Shown piece after piece: positions 33,712 to 41,343 of a DNA stretch of 42,419 nt; within the stretch, counting starts at the first letter, position 1, and each line of letters starts with the position of its first letter. The DNA lies in the NCBI GenBank assembly GCA_023421505.1, contig JAEZTJ010000024.1:1-42419 (forward strand), in the 5' to 3' direction. The notes under the pieces were generated by a model, which made no database searches, was not told the origin of the DNA, and saw nothing but the letters and a program-made list of their open reading frames with translations. This DNA comes from Bacillota bacterium (GTDB lineage: Bacteria > Bacillota > Clostridia > Lachnospirales > Lachnospiraceae). The position numbers and the translations under genes are program-made.

Positions 33712-34626
33712 ATGAAAAGTAATAGAATGTTTGGGATACTCTGTAAGCTTTTGGAAAACGAAAAAATTACGGCAAAGGAGCTTTCAGAATATTTTGAGGT
33801 ATCTGTTCGGACAATACACCGGGATTTATTGGATTTATCAAGCGCCGGATTTCCTGTTATAACGCAACAGGGAATAGGTGGGGGTGTATCTCTTTTAGAT
33901 AATTTCAAATATAGCAAAGCAGTTTTCAATAAAGATGATATGGATTTAATTCTTACAGGCTTAAACAGCCTTACTACAATTGATGACAGTATAAAAATTA
34001 AAACGCTTCTTGCTAAATTACGTTTAAGTACCAATAACAAAATGCTTTTAGAAAATGATATTATTATCGACTTTACAGCATGGAATTATAACAGTAAACT
34101 AACAGAAAGAATCAGGATGCTTCGGAAAGCTATTGCTTCCAAAACGCTTATTGAAATGCAGTATTATAGCGGAGGTGGCCACAGCTCCAAAATATTGGAG
34201 CCGTATAAATTGATATTTAAGCAAGCAAATTGGTATCTTTTTGCTTTTTGCACAAAACACAAAGAGTATAGAGTTTACAAGCTAAACCGAATTGTTGATT
34301 TGCATGTAACTGAAACGCATTTTGAAGAACGGTCTGACTTTGAAATCCCAGAACTGAAAAGTGATTTTGTGAATACATCAGGTCTAACTATAATTGCTCG
34401 TATGGATCACTCTTTTGAATTTCTTGCGATAGATTTTTTTGGAGTAGATAGTATTCAAAAAGATAATGAAGGGAATTTAACCGTAACATTTCAAACTGAT
34501 AATATAGAGTGGGTTATCGGTGTATTTGCCGAGTTCGGGGAGCGGGCAGAGATTATCTCTCCTGATTTTATAAGAAATAAAATGAAAAATTTTCTGGAGC
34601 AAGCAATAAAACGCTATAAAACATGA
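33712..34626 (+). CDS. WYL-domain transcriptional regulator (YafY-like)
   Basis: 304 residues. An N-terminal DeoR-type winged helix (KLLENEKITAKELSEYFEVSVRTIHRDLLDLSSAGFPVI) is followed by a WYL domain (IEMQYYSG; EPYKLIFKQANWYLFAFC; YRVYKLNRIVDL) and a WCX-type C-terminus (VIGVFAEFGERAEIISP). WYL domains bind small ligands or nucleic acid and tune the regulator. The ABC exporter genes begin 54 nt downstream in the same direction, and a strong promoter precedes the regulator, so it probably controls its own operon. Confidence 0.88.
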   Translation: MKSNRMFGILCKLLENEKITAKELSEYFEVSVRTIHRDLLDLSSAGFPVITQQGIGGGVSLLDNFKYSKAVFNKDDMDLILTGLNSLTTIDDSIKIKTLLAKLRLSTNNKMLLENDIIIDFTAWNYNSKLTERIRMLRKAIASKTLIEMQYYSGGGHSSKILEPYKLIFKQANWYLFAFCTKHKEYRVYKLNRIVDLHVTETHFEERSDFEIPELKSDFVNTSGLTIIARMDHSFEFLAIDFFGVDSIQKDNEGNLTVTFQTDNIEWVIGVFAEFGERAEIISPDFIRNKMKNFLEQAIKRYKT

Positions 34627-34680
34627 CAGCCTGTTGTCTTATTTTTATATTATACTTCATGTGTGAAAGGAGAATTGCAT

Positions 34681-35634
34681 ATGGAGTATGTGATAGAAAC
34701 ACGAGAATTGTACAAGATGTATGCCAGAGCCACGAAGCCTGCCGTTGATGATGTAAGCCTCTCTATATCGAAAGGTGAGATTTTTGGGCTTTTGGGACAC
34801 AACGGAGCAGGTAAAACCACATTGGTTATGATGTTAACTACGCTTACAAAGCCGACAAAGGGTGAGGGATACATTTGTAAACATAGTATCGTAACCGAGC
34901 CTAACAGCATCCGCGCTAATATAGGATACTGCCCTCAAAAGACTTCTTTGGATGAAGAATTGACGGTATGGGAAAACATGATGCTTTATGCTCAATTATC
35001 AGGTCTATCCGGTAGAGAAGCCAAAGTTAGGGTGAACCAGCTTTTAGAGGAAGCTGGTTTGACTACGAAACAGAACAGCTTAGTAAAAACTTTGTCTGGC
35101 GGTATGTGCCGTAGATTGGAAGTAATGGGCGCATTAATCGGTCAACCCCAAATTATTTTTTTGGATGAACCGACTTTGGGACTTGACCCGGTTTTTCGTC
35201 GGGAGCTTTGGCAGAGAATACGCAAAGCTAGGGATGATGGTTCTACAATCTTTTTGACAACGCATTACATGGAAGAAGCTGATGAACTCTGCAACCGAGT
35301 TGCTATTATTAATTCTGGAAAAATAGAGGTTCTCGGAAATCCTCAAGAGTTGAAATCTGAGATTGGCGAGGTTGTTCATCTTCGTTTACTGGACACTTCC
35401 CAAATCGAATTATCTTTGGAACACATAAAGCGTATAGACTCGAAAGCAATAGTGTATAACACACCGGATGGACTTGATATATTTACTTTTGCCGGGGAAA
35501 CGCTTTCAACCTTGCTACTGTCCAGTTTGAAAACTGACAATATCAAGGTGAAAGCTATTACTTATTCTCACGCGACACTAGATGATGTATTCCTGCGCTA
35601 TGCCGGTCAAAGAATGTTTGAGGAAATAATTTAA
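34681..35634 (+). CDS. ABC exporter ATP-binding protein (DrrA/CcmA type)
   Basis: 317 residues from the ATG at 34681, with AAAGGAG 7 nt upstream. Walker A GHNGAGKTT, Q-loop YCPQKTSL, signature LSGGMCRRL, Walker B IIFLDEPTLGLDP and switch TTHYMEEADEL are all present, then the C-terminal DrrA-like extension ending in YSHATLDDVFLRYAG. This group pairs with ABC-2 permeases to export drugs, antibiotics or lipids. The permease gene follows 30 nt later. The substrate is unknown; DrrA-type systems often give self-resistance. Confidence 0.9.
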   Translation: MEYVIETRELYKMYARATKPAVDDVSLSISKGEIFGLLGHNGAGKTTLVMMLTTLTKPTKGEGYICKHSIVTEPNSIRANIGYCPQKTSLDEELTVWENMMLYAQLSGLSGREAKVRVNQLLEEAGLTTKQNSLVKTLSGGMCRRLEVMGALIGQPQIIFLDEPTLGLDPVFRRELWQRIRKARDDGSTIFLTTHYMEEADELCNRVAIINSGKIEVLGNPQELKSEIGEVVHLRLLDTSQIELSLEHIKRIDSKAIVYNTPDGLDIFTFAGETLSTLLLSSLKTDNIKVKAITYSHATLDDVFLRYAGQRMFEEII

Positions 35635-35664
35635 GCGGTTATTAACCATAGTTTGGAGGTTAAA

Positions 35665-36435
35665 ATGAATACATTAAGAAATGCTTATACAATTGGTGTA
35701 CGCGGTATACGCCATCAAATTCATCATCCCGTTTCGATGATATTTACATTATTCAATCCTTTAGTCTGGTTTTTCCTTTTTGGACAACTATTTAAAGGTA
35801 TTACCCAAATTCCGGGATTCCCGACAGATAGTTATTTGAGCTTTGTTCTCCCCGGCGTAATGGGTATGCTGGTGCTCACCGTAAGCTTATTCAATACAAA
35901 TAATGTTATCTTTGATAAGGTGTCCGGTTTTTTTGCAAAGCTGCTTTCCTTTCCCATTTCCCGGCTATCTGTTGCAATGGGTTATGCAATCGATGCTTTA
36001 GTTCAAGTGTTGGTGTTAATTATACTGTTGCTTGTCATCGGCCTTCCAATCGCCGGAGGGCTTGAATCCGGTTGGGTAGGATTTTTGCTTATCCTTTGGC
36101 TTTCCCTGCTTTTCGGATTTTCTATGACCTGCTTGGGATTAAGCATATCCCTGGCTTCACCAACCGCATGGGAATTTTTCGGAATGATTAATTTTATTCA
36201 GCTTCCCATGCTCTTTAGCTCCAGCGCCCTTTTTCCGCAAAGCATTATGCCGGGTTGGTTGCGTACTATCACTACGCTCAATCCTCTAACGCATTACGTT
36301 AATGGAGTACGTTCTTTGATAACAAACGGGCTGGATTGGTCAACTATCGGAATGGTAACGATTATTCTCTTGATTTTTGATCTTATATTGTTTGCTGTAG
36401 TACATAGAATCTATCGGCATGTAGTTGCAGTGTAA
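35665..36435 (+). CDS. ABC-2 type exporter permease (DrrB-like)
   Basis: 256 residues from the ATG at 35665, with GGAGG 8 nt upstream. Six membrane helices. It starts with the amphipathic NTLRNAYTIGVRGIRHQIHHP and has LFNPLVWFFLFGQLF, then the family loop SSSALFPQSIMPGWLRTITTLNPLTHYVNGVRSL. It forms the membrane part of the exporter with the preceding ATPase. The operon is regulator, ATPase, permease. Confidence 0.9.
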   Translation: MNTLRNAYTIGVRGIRHQIHHPVSMIFTLFNPLVWFFLFGQLFKGITQIPGFPTDSYLSFVLPGVMGMLVLTVSLFNTNNVIFDKVSGFFAKLLSFPISRLSVAMGYAIDALVQVLVLIILLLVIGLPIAGGLESGWVGFLLILWLSLLFGFSMTCLGLSISLASPTAWEFFGMINFIQLPMLFSSSALFPQSIMPGWLRTITTLNPLTHYVNGVRSLITNGLDWSTIGMVTIILLIFDLILFAVVHRIYRHVVAV

Positions 36436-36677
36436 ATAATTCGGAATAATTGTTTTGTAAACAAAAACCGATGATACTTAGACCAAAATGTGGCCATATG
36501 GTGGTTTTAAGATAAATCTAAGCCGCCACTACCTTGATTCTAACGTCAAAGAGAGTCTAAAAAAACGTAAAGAGCTTTGGCAATGTGAATAATTAGTAGT
36601 AAAAGTAATATCATATGGTTTCGATTTTGGTAACGATGATGAACTAAAGATTGATATATTGTGAGGGGGGTATAGAT
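36436..36677. other. Gap with a short coding-like relic
   Basis: Mostly featureless. A plus-strand frame at about 36512-36592 reads like the end of a protein (YLDSNVKESLKKRKELWQCE and a stop) without a start. No terminator for the ABC operon is evident. Confidence 0.3.
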
Positions 36678-37229
36678 TTGAAAGGATTTAATCGTAATGA
36701 CTTACAATTTTCTCTTTGTGGGCTTAATTGTGCTATATGCCCTATGAAATTAGGAGAGTATTGTCCTGGTTGTGGTGGTGGTGATGGTAATCAAGGATGT
36801 ACAATTGCACGATGCAGCTTGCAATATGAAAATATTGAGTATTGTTTCCAATGTGTTAATTATCCTTGTGAAAAATATGATGACATCGATAAATATGACT
36901 CATTTGTTACCCATCGTAACCAACTGTTAGATATGCAAAGAATACAGAAAATTGGTATAGAGCAATACCATTACGAGCTAAAAGAAAAGTATGAAATACT
37001 AATGTATTTATTAAAGGAATATAATGATGGGCGAAATAAGAATTTCTTCTGTATAGCAATTAATCTTTTAAATATGAATGATATCAAATTAGTTATTGAA
37101 GAACTAAAAGCTAAAACACAAGCAAATAATTTGACTATAAAAGAAAAATCAACTATTGCAATTAAATTATTTCAATCCATTGCAGATAAAAAGAATATTA
37201 CACTTAAACTTAATAAGAAGCAAAATTAG
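36678..37229 (+). CDS. DUF3795 cysteine-rich protein
   Basis: 183 residues from the TTG at 36678, chosen because GAGGGGGG lies 9 nt upstream; the frame stays open to a TTG at 36651. The N-terminal 60 residues are typical of DUF3795, a short putative zinc-binding region with paired cysteines: CGLNCAICPM, CPGCGGG, CTIARC, CFQC and PCEKY. The rest is helical and charged (LKEKYEILMYLLKEY; IVIEELKAKT-like). The family has no assigned function. It stands alone, and its stop overlaps the edge of the convergent cyclase fragment by 4 nt. Confidence 0.75.
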   Translation: MKGFNRNDLQFSLCGLNCAICPMKLGEYCPGCGGGDGNQGCTIARCSLQYENIEYCFQCVNYPCEKYDDIDKYDSFVTHRNQLLDMQRIQKIGIEQYHYELKEKYEILMYLLKEYNDGRNKNFFCIAINLLNMNDIKLVIEELKAKTQANNLTIKEKSTIAIKLFQSIADKKNITLKLNKKQN

Positions 37230-37564
37230 GAAATGCTATTGAACAATCCTGATGCATTGCATAATGTATCCAAGGCAATCAGTGTCGGTAAAGGATTCGA
37301 ATACTCCGTCTCCGGGCCATGACCAAAGCTGAATTTATTGCACCGCCAGCCGCTGTCTGTATACTTGATATCCAATAGATGTTGAAAGGTTTTTAGTATT
37401 CTGGCATCGTAAGCATACCCCAAATAGCAGAGTTCATTAACGATATGGATGATCTGACACGGGTAAATAGCACCGGTAGGGTACATTTTGAAACTTCCGT
37501 CTTCCTTCCAGGTACTGAACAGCAGATCAGCTACTTCCTTCAGCAGTGGTTCCGTAGGCTCCAT
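37226..37564 (-). pseudogene. Prenyltransferase/squalene-oxidase-repeat protein fragment
   Basis: 112 codons. The pattern GAIYPCQIIHIVNELCYLGY, RILKTFQHLLD, DSGWRCNKFSFGHGPETEYSNPLPTLIALD resembles the alpha-barrel repeats of terpene-cyclase/prenyltransferase-fold proteins (short helices followed by G-W-x-C). A full protein would have more than 250 residues. There is no good ribosome-binding site at the first ATG, and both neighbours are relics. Treated as an internal fragment; the original substrate is unknown. Confidence 0.45.
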
Positions 37565-37635
37565 AGAGCCTCATACCCTGGTGGAGAGACCTCACATGGT
37601 GAAGATTTTCGTTTACTAGCATGCTGATATCCATG

Positions 37636-37842
37636 TTACTCCCTTAAGGCTTTCATATAGCGATAGAAAGTAGCTCGTTTAACTTGTAGCTCTGGAAAAG
37701 CTTCCATTAATCCCTTATTTGTGTACATAATTTTATTTGCTCCAGTATGTACTGACGATAATTATCCATATGATACTTTTCCTGACTACCTTCTATAATC
37801 GTTATTGTCTCTCTAAGTGTAAAAATGTCCCATGTTAACAAC
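37636..37842 (-). pseudogene. Transposase-like remnant, frameshifted
   Basis: On the minus strand one frame reads DIFTLRETITIIEGSQEKY and MDNYRQYILEQIK, then meets a stop. A neighbouring frame continues with GLMEAFPELQVKRATFYRYM and ends KALRE at a TAA (37636-37638). The second piece resembles helix-turn-helix segments of IS21-type IstA proteins. A pair of 18-bp repeats (37843-37921) lies directly upstream, as expected for an IS end. Family assignment is tentative. Confidence 0.4.
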
Positions 37843-37921
37843 AGTTCTATAGTCTCAACCTATCCCAAAAACAGTAGCTCCCTAATCTCGCAAGTCAAAA
37901 AGTAGTTCTGTAGTCTCAACC
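37843..37921. repeat. Two 18-bp direct repeats, possible IS end
   Basis: AGTTCTATAGTCTCAACC (37843-37860) and AGTTCTGTAGTCTCAACC (37904-37921) differ at one base and are 61 bp apart. They flank a degenerate third copy near 37871 and lie upstream of the transposase-like relic. Confidence 0.5.
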
Positions 37922-38052
37922 GTAACTTAAATTTCTTGTACCATTCAATAACAAAAGGATAAAAATAAGGTTTCCAGAACTCAATAATTGTAACTATAAG
38001 TCTGAAAACCTCTGATTTAATCTATTATGAATTTATTTATATTCCTTATTTC

Positions 38053-38188
38053 GACATCAAACAAACCGTTTCGACATGGCTTGAGTTGATGGAATTGATG
38101 TCATTGGAACCTTACCGTTCACGGGAACATATCCACGGCATTTTTTTGCACTATCGGTAGGCGGAAACATATCAATAACTACGTCACA
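38053..38188 (+). repeat. Solo end of an IS21-like element, copy 2
   Basis: Contains ACATATCCAC (38127-38136) and ACATATCAAT (38167-38176), exactly 40 bp apart, as in copy 1 at 32978-33098. It has the same orientation and the same upstream block (GACATCAAACAAACCG...TTGATGTC). It stops about 5 nt from the phosphotransferase stop codon. Confidence 0.5.
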
Positions 38189-38192
38189 CCAC

Positions 38193-39101
38193 TTACGAAC
38201 CTTCCACTTCTAATGCTTTCTTTGCCATCTGAACATATTCCAGAGCACCAGATACCATTGCAAACTCAGCAATTGAAACCGGATATGCAGCGACCAGTTC
38301 AATAATATGCTCTTTCATCTTAGGCCAGTAATATCCACTAGCTTCTTTATAAGCAAGAATCAAAGCCTCTAGTCCTTGTTCCCCAAAAGCCTTATAGTTG
38401 AAAACAAAGTCATTTGAAATATCTGTAACCTTAGCTTCAGTCCAGTCGATTAATCCAGTCACATTAGCCTCTTTATCAATCATAGTATGTCCGGCATGTA
38501 CATCTCCATGAATCAGTCCAGTTTTCTTAGGCCACATTTCATCATCATTAATCCATGCCTGCCATCTGTTCCATAGTTTCTCACCTACACCAAACTTTGT
38601 TTTTACATCATCCATACGCTGCTTCATTGACATTCTTGCTTCTTCTGGTGTTTGCACTACTAGGCCAAGTTCAGCAGCTTTATCACTAGGTATGCTATGA
38701 AGCTCTGCTAACACTCTACCAAGAGACTTGTGAAATGATTCTGGAACATTGTTAATATCTATCTCCCAAACATAGTTTCCTATGCTATGATCTATAGTTC
38801 CTGCCGGCACACCATCTAACTTCTTGTATGCTATTAGCTCATCTGTGTAAATGATCCAGTTTGGCGCCTGAAAAGATCTCGCATACTTATTAACCAAATC
38901 TAATGCTTGTTTTTCTACCTTTGTCCTTGGCATCACATCTTTCCGTCTAGGTAATCTAAGAACCCAATCAATTCCACTTTCATCTTGTACAAATACAACT
39001 TGAAAATCAAGCCCGGATTCATTAAACTGCATTGTTTCTTCCTTTAGAATAAGATTATGTTTTTTAGCTATTTCCACAACTTGTTTCATATCTTTACTCA
39101 T
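38193..39101 (-). CDS. Macrolide 2'-phosphotransferase (Mph-type)
   Basis: 302 residues from the ATG at 39101, with AGGAGT 7 nt upstream. It is an aminoglycoside/macrolide kinase-fold enzyme that transfers phosphate from a nucleotide to the 2'-OH of the macrolide desosamine. Typical Mph features are WVLRLPRRKDVMPRTKVEK near residue 47, the catalytic loop LIHGDVHAGHTMID (D200) and the metal-binding GLIDWTEAK (D219). The N-terminus EIAKKHNLIL and length match Mph enzymes. It is the last gene of a minus-strand run, 35 nt after an alpha/beta hydrolase and behind a TetR gene. A mobile-element end lies just downstream, consistent with acquisition. Confidence 0.88.
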   Translation of the reverse strand: MSKDMKQVVEIAKKHNLILKEETMQFNESGLDFQVVFVQDESGIDWVLRLPRRKDVMPRTKVEKQALDLVNKYARSFQAPNWIIYTDELIAYKKLDGVPAGTIDHSIGNYVWEIDINNVPESFHKSLGRVLAELHSIPSDKAAELGLVVQTPEEARMSMKQRMDDVKTKFGVGEKLWNRWQAWINDDEMWPKKTGLIHGDVHAGHTMIDKEANVTGLIDWTEAKVTDISNDFVFNYKAFGEQGLEALILAYKEASGYYWPKMKEHIIELVAAYPVSIAEFAMVSGALEYVQMAKKALEVEGS

Positions 39102-39136
39102 CCAAATCACTCCTATCTAAAACTTTTAAATTTCAG

Positions 39137-39976
39137 TTATAAATTTGCGGCATGCTTTGATATAGCATTAATAATTTCATCCCAATCATTATAGTGTAGC
39201 TCATGCCCGGCACCATCTAAGGTAGCTAATATAGCATTTGGTATAATTTTAGAAAGATGAACTCCATGCTCGTACGGAATAATAGGGTCTTCTGTTCCGT
39301 GAATTACCAATGTAAGAGCGTTGATTTCATCAGTTCTTGACAAATACGAACCCCATCCTCTTATAAATCCGTGATTCTCCATACTCTGCAAATTACTAGC
39401 TCTATCAAATTCTTCTTCATTCAGTCTTCTTATTTTCTCTTCATCAAATATATGTTTAGATCCTATAAGAACTTTGCTTTTTTTGATAAAGCACTCTATC
39501 ACTTCTTCTTTGTTTTGCCAATTTTTGATTTTAAGTTCACCTAAGGCTTCTGTAACTTTACTATCCTTTTTAGGAAGACTAGAATCGAAATTTGATGTCA
39601 TAATTAATGAAATAGTAAGAACCCTGCCTGGGTGTTTAAGAGCTACTATCTGCGTAATAATTCCACCCATAGACATACCGACTATGTGAGCCTTATCAAC
39701 CTTATACGCATCTAGTACCTGAATTGCATCATCAGCTAAATCCTCAAAGGTATACTCCGGATGAGCATACTCATAAATAATTGATTTACCTACATCTCTA
39801 TTGTCATAGCGTATAACATGAAACCCTTGATTGCTTAGTCTCTTACAAAATTCTTCTTCCCACCAAATCATCGATGCAGTAGCTCCCATAATTAACAAGA
39901 TAGTTGGATTATTAATATCTCCAAAACTCTCAGTGCAGATATGAACATCATTAAAGAGAATTATTTTTTCTTTCAT
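39137..39976 (-). CDS. Alpha/beta hydrolase, candidate macrolide esterase
   Basis: 279 residues, canonical alpha/beta-hydrolase fold. Oxyanion region LLIMGATASMIWWEEEF, strand YDNRDVGKS, nucleophile elbow GMSMGG (S102), acid in HGTEDPIIP and histidine in GAGHELH. The N-terminal GATASMIWW and YDNRD pattern occurs in a group that includes the serine-dependent macrolide esterase EstT. Adjacency to a macrolide phosphotransferase and a TetR regulator supports a macrolide or other lactone as substrate, but this is inferred. It is co-directional with both neighbours, 53 nt from TetR and 35 nt from the phosphotransferase, so probably one operon. Confidence 0.8.
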   Translation of the reverse strand: MKEKIILFNDVHICTESFGDINNPTILLIMGATASMIWWEEEFCKRLSNQGFHVIRYDNRDVGKSIIYEYAHPEYTFEDLADDAIQVLDAYKVDKAHIVGMSMGGIITQIVALKHPGRVLTISLIMTSNFDSSLPKKDSKVTEALGELKIKNWQNKEEVIECFIKKSKVLIGSKHIFDEEKIRRLNEEEFDRASNLQSMENHGFIRGWGSYLSRTDEINALTLVIHGTEDPIIPYEHGVHLSKIIPNAILATLDGAGHELHYNDWDEIINAISKHAANL

Positions 39977-40029
39977 AACTTATCACCACTTTTCTACTTT
40001 CATTTGATAATAACATTACCTAGACCAAA

Positions 40030-40629
40030 TTAAGGCCGAGCAATTTGATTAGCAACAGCTTCGAATAATAACTCTCTAATCCTTTCATAATTATATTGCT
40101 GCAAATCTCCCTTTTGAGAACCTATTAATAAAGCTGATCTTAAAACTCCTGCTATAACGCCTGGGTCTTCATCGATAATCTCCTTAGAGTCTTGACGTGA
40201 CTTTATAAACTCCATAAGAGGGACGATGCTTCTTAGATGCTCCGAGCCAACATACTCTGGATTTAGTTTTCTAGAAACAAGTTTATACTCCTCAATGTCG
40301 TAAACCAGTCTTTGAGATAAAATCTTAGTTTCTAGTTCCAAAGCCATCTCATTTAAATATATCTTTATAGCTGAATGTATACCATCAGCAGCTATAACCC
40401 TTGGCCAAACCTGCTTTTCAATTTTCTCTCCCTCACGTGCTAACAATTCCATATATAGCATTTCTTTTGATTCGAAAAATATATAAAAAGAACTCTTGGC
40501 AATTCCAACTGCTGAAGTAATATCCTCAAGAGAAGTACTTTTAAAGCCTTTATCTATAAAAAAACGATAAGCAACATCAAGCAATTCCTCTCTAATTTTT
40601 TCTTTTTCTAATTCCGTAAATTTAGCCAT
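40030..40629 (-). CDS. TetR-family regulator of the hydrolase/Mph operon
   Basis: 199 residues. N-terminal helix-turn-helix (LDVAYRFFIDKGFKSTSLEDITSAVGIAKSSFYIFFESK), then a helical ligand domain. It is the first gene of the TetR-hydrolase-phosphotransferase unit and most likely represses that operon until a macrolide or related ligand binds. AGAGGGG lies 8 nt before the ATG. The leader contains AT-rich partial symmetry around CATTTTGTTTATTTG, which could be the operator but is not a clean palindrome. Confidence 0.85.
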   Translation of the reverse strand: MAKFTELEKEKIREELLDVAYRFFIDKGFKSTSLEDITSAVGIAKSSFYIFFESKEMLYMELLAREGEKIEKQVWPRVIAADGIHSAIKIYLNEMALELETKILSQRLVYDIEEYKLVSRKLNPEYVGSEHLRSIVPLMEFIKSRQDSKEIIDEDPGVIAGVLRSALLIGSQKGDLQQYNYERIRELLFEAVANQIARP

Positions 40630-40775
40630 ATTATAAACCCCTCTATGTCTATGAACACAAAAACATTTTGTTTATTTGTTTTTATATTAGCATAGATTTT
40701 TTTGGAAATCAAGTACATTTAGTCTAGTATTTGCATGCACATTATCAATGAGTTTCATTTACCACAACCATGTTT

Positions 40776-41225
40776 TCATCGCCTTATTTCACACCTAATA
40801 AGCTCTTTCCATTTATTAATATTCACGATTGCATTTTGCTCCCCACCTAAATATATATCTTCAATTGTCATAGGCCAAAGTCTTAGATCACGCTTTCTTG
40901 CGTTACTTGGTACAGGGTTTGCTATTTTGCTTAATGATTTTACTATTTCTCGATTTTTCTTAAGAATATATGGTGTATCCCAATCATTATCAAAAGCGTT
41001 AATAAAAAGATTAACTAAATTCGTATATCCTTCTTCTGTAAAATTCGAAGGATGCTGGATCATATAGCACGAAACAAGCCAAAAATGTAGCTCATATAGC
41101 TTTGGATCATTATGCTCCCATACAAGAGGGAACCCGAATAGCTCATGGCATGAAAAACCATCGGTCTCTTTAGCTCCACATTCTATACATCTCCCAGATT
41201 TCATGACTGTGTTATTATCAACCAT
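40776..41225 (-). CDS. DUF5946-family protein
   Basis: 149 residues. The N-terminus has a zinc-ribbon-like CIECGAKETDGFSCHELF, followed by LYELHFWLVSCYMIQHPSNFTEEG, the diagnostic stretch of DUF5946 proteins. A tail with LRLWPMTIEDIYLGG follows. No function is established for the family. AAGGAGG precedes the ATG by 11 nt. It lies between the ABC-F gene and the TetR unit on the same strand. Confidence 0.7.
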   Translation of the reverse strand: MVDNNTVMKSGRCIECGAKETDGFSCHELFGFPLVWEHNDPKLYELHFWLVSCYMIQHPSNFTEEGYTNLVNLFINAFDNDWDTPYILKKNREIVKSLSKIANPVPSNARKRDLRLWPMTIEDIYLGGEQNAIVNINKWKELIRCEIRR

Positions 41226-41305
41226 TTATAACCTACCTCCTTATTTAAAAATGTAATGTGTACCAAAGGAAAAAAGTCTTAATACTTTTAACAATGAAGC
41301 CGCCA

Positions 41306-41330
41306 GCCAGATCAGACTACACTGACCGGC
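41306..41330 (-). terminator. Possible terminator between the ABC-F and DUF5946 genes
   Basis: On the minus strand GCCGGTCAG (41330-41322) pairs with CTGATCTGGC (41315-41306) with one bulge and one G-U pair. Only a weak U-rich tail follows (GGCTTCATTGTT). Confidence 0.35.
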
Positions 41331-41343
41331 GACTACCTTAAAT

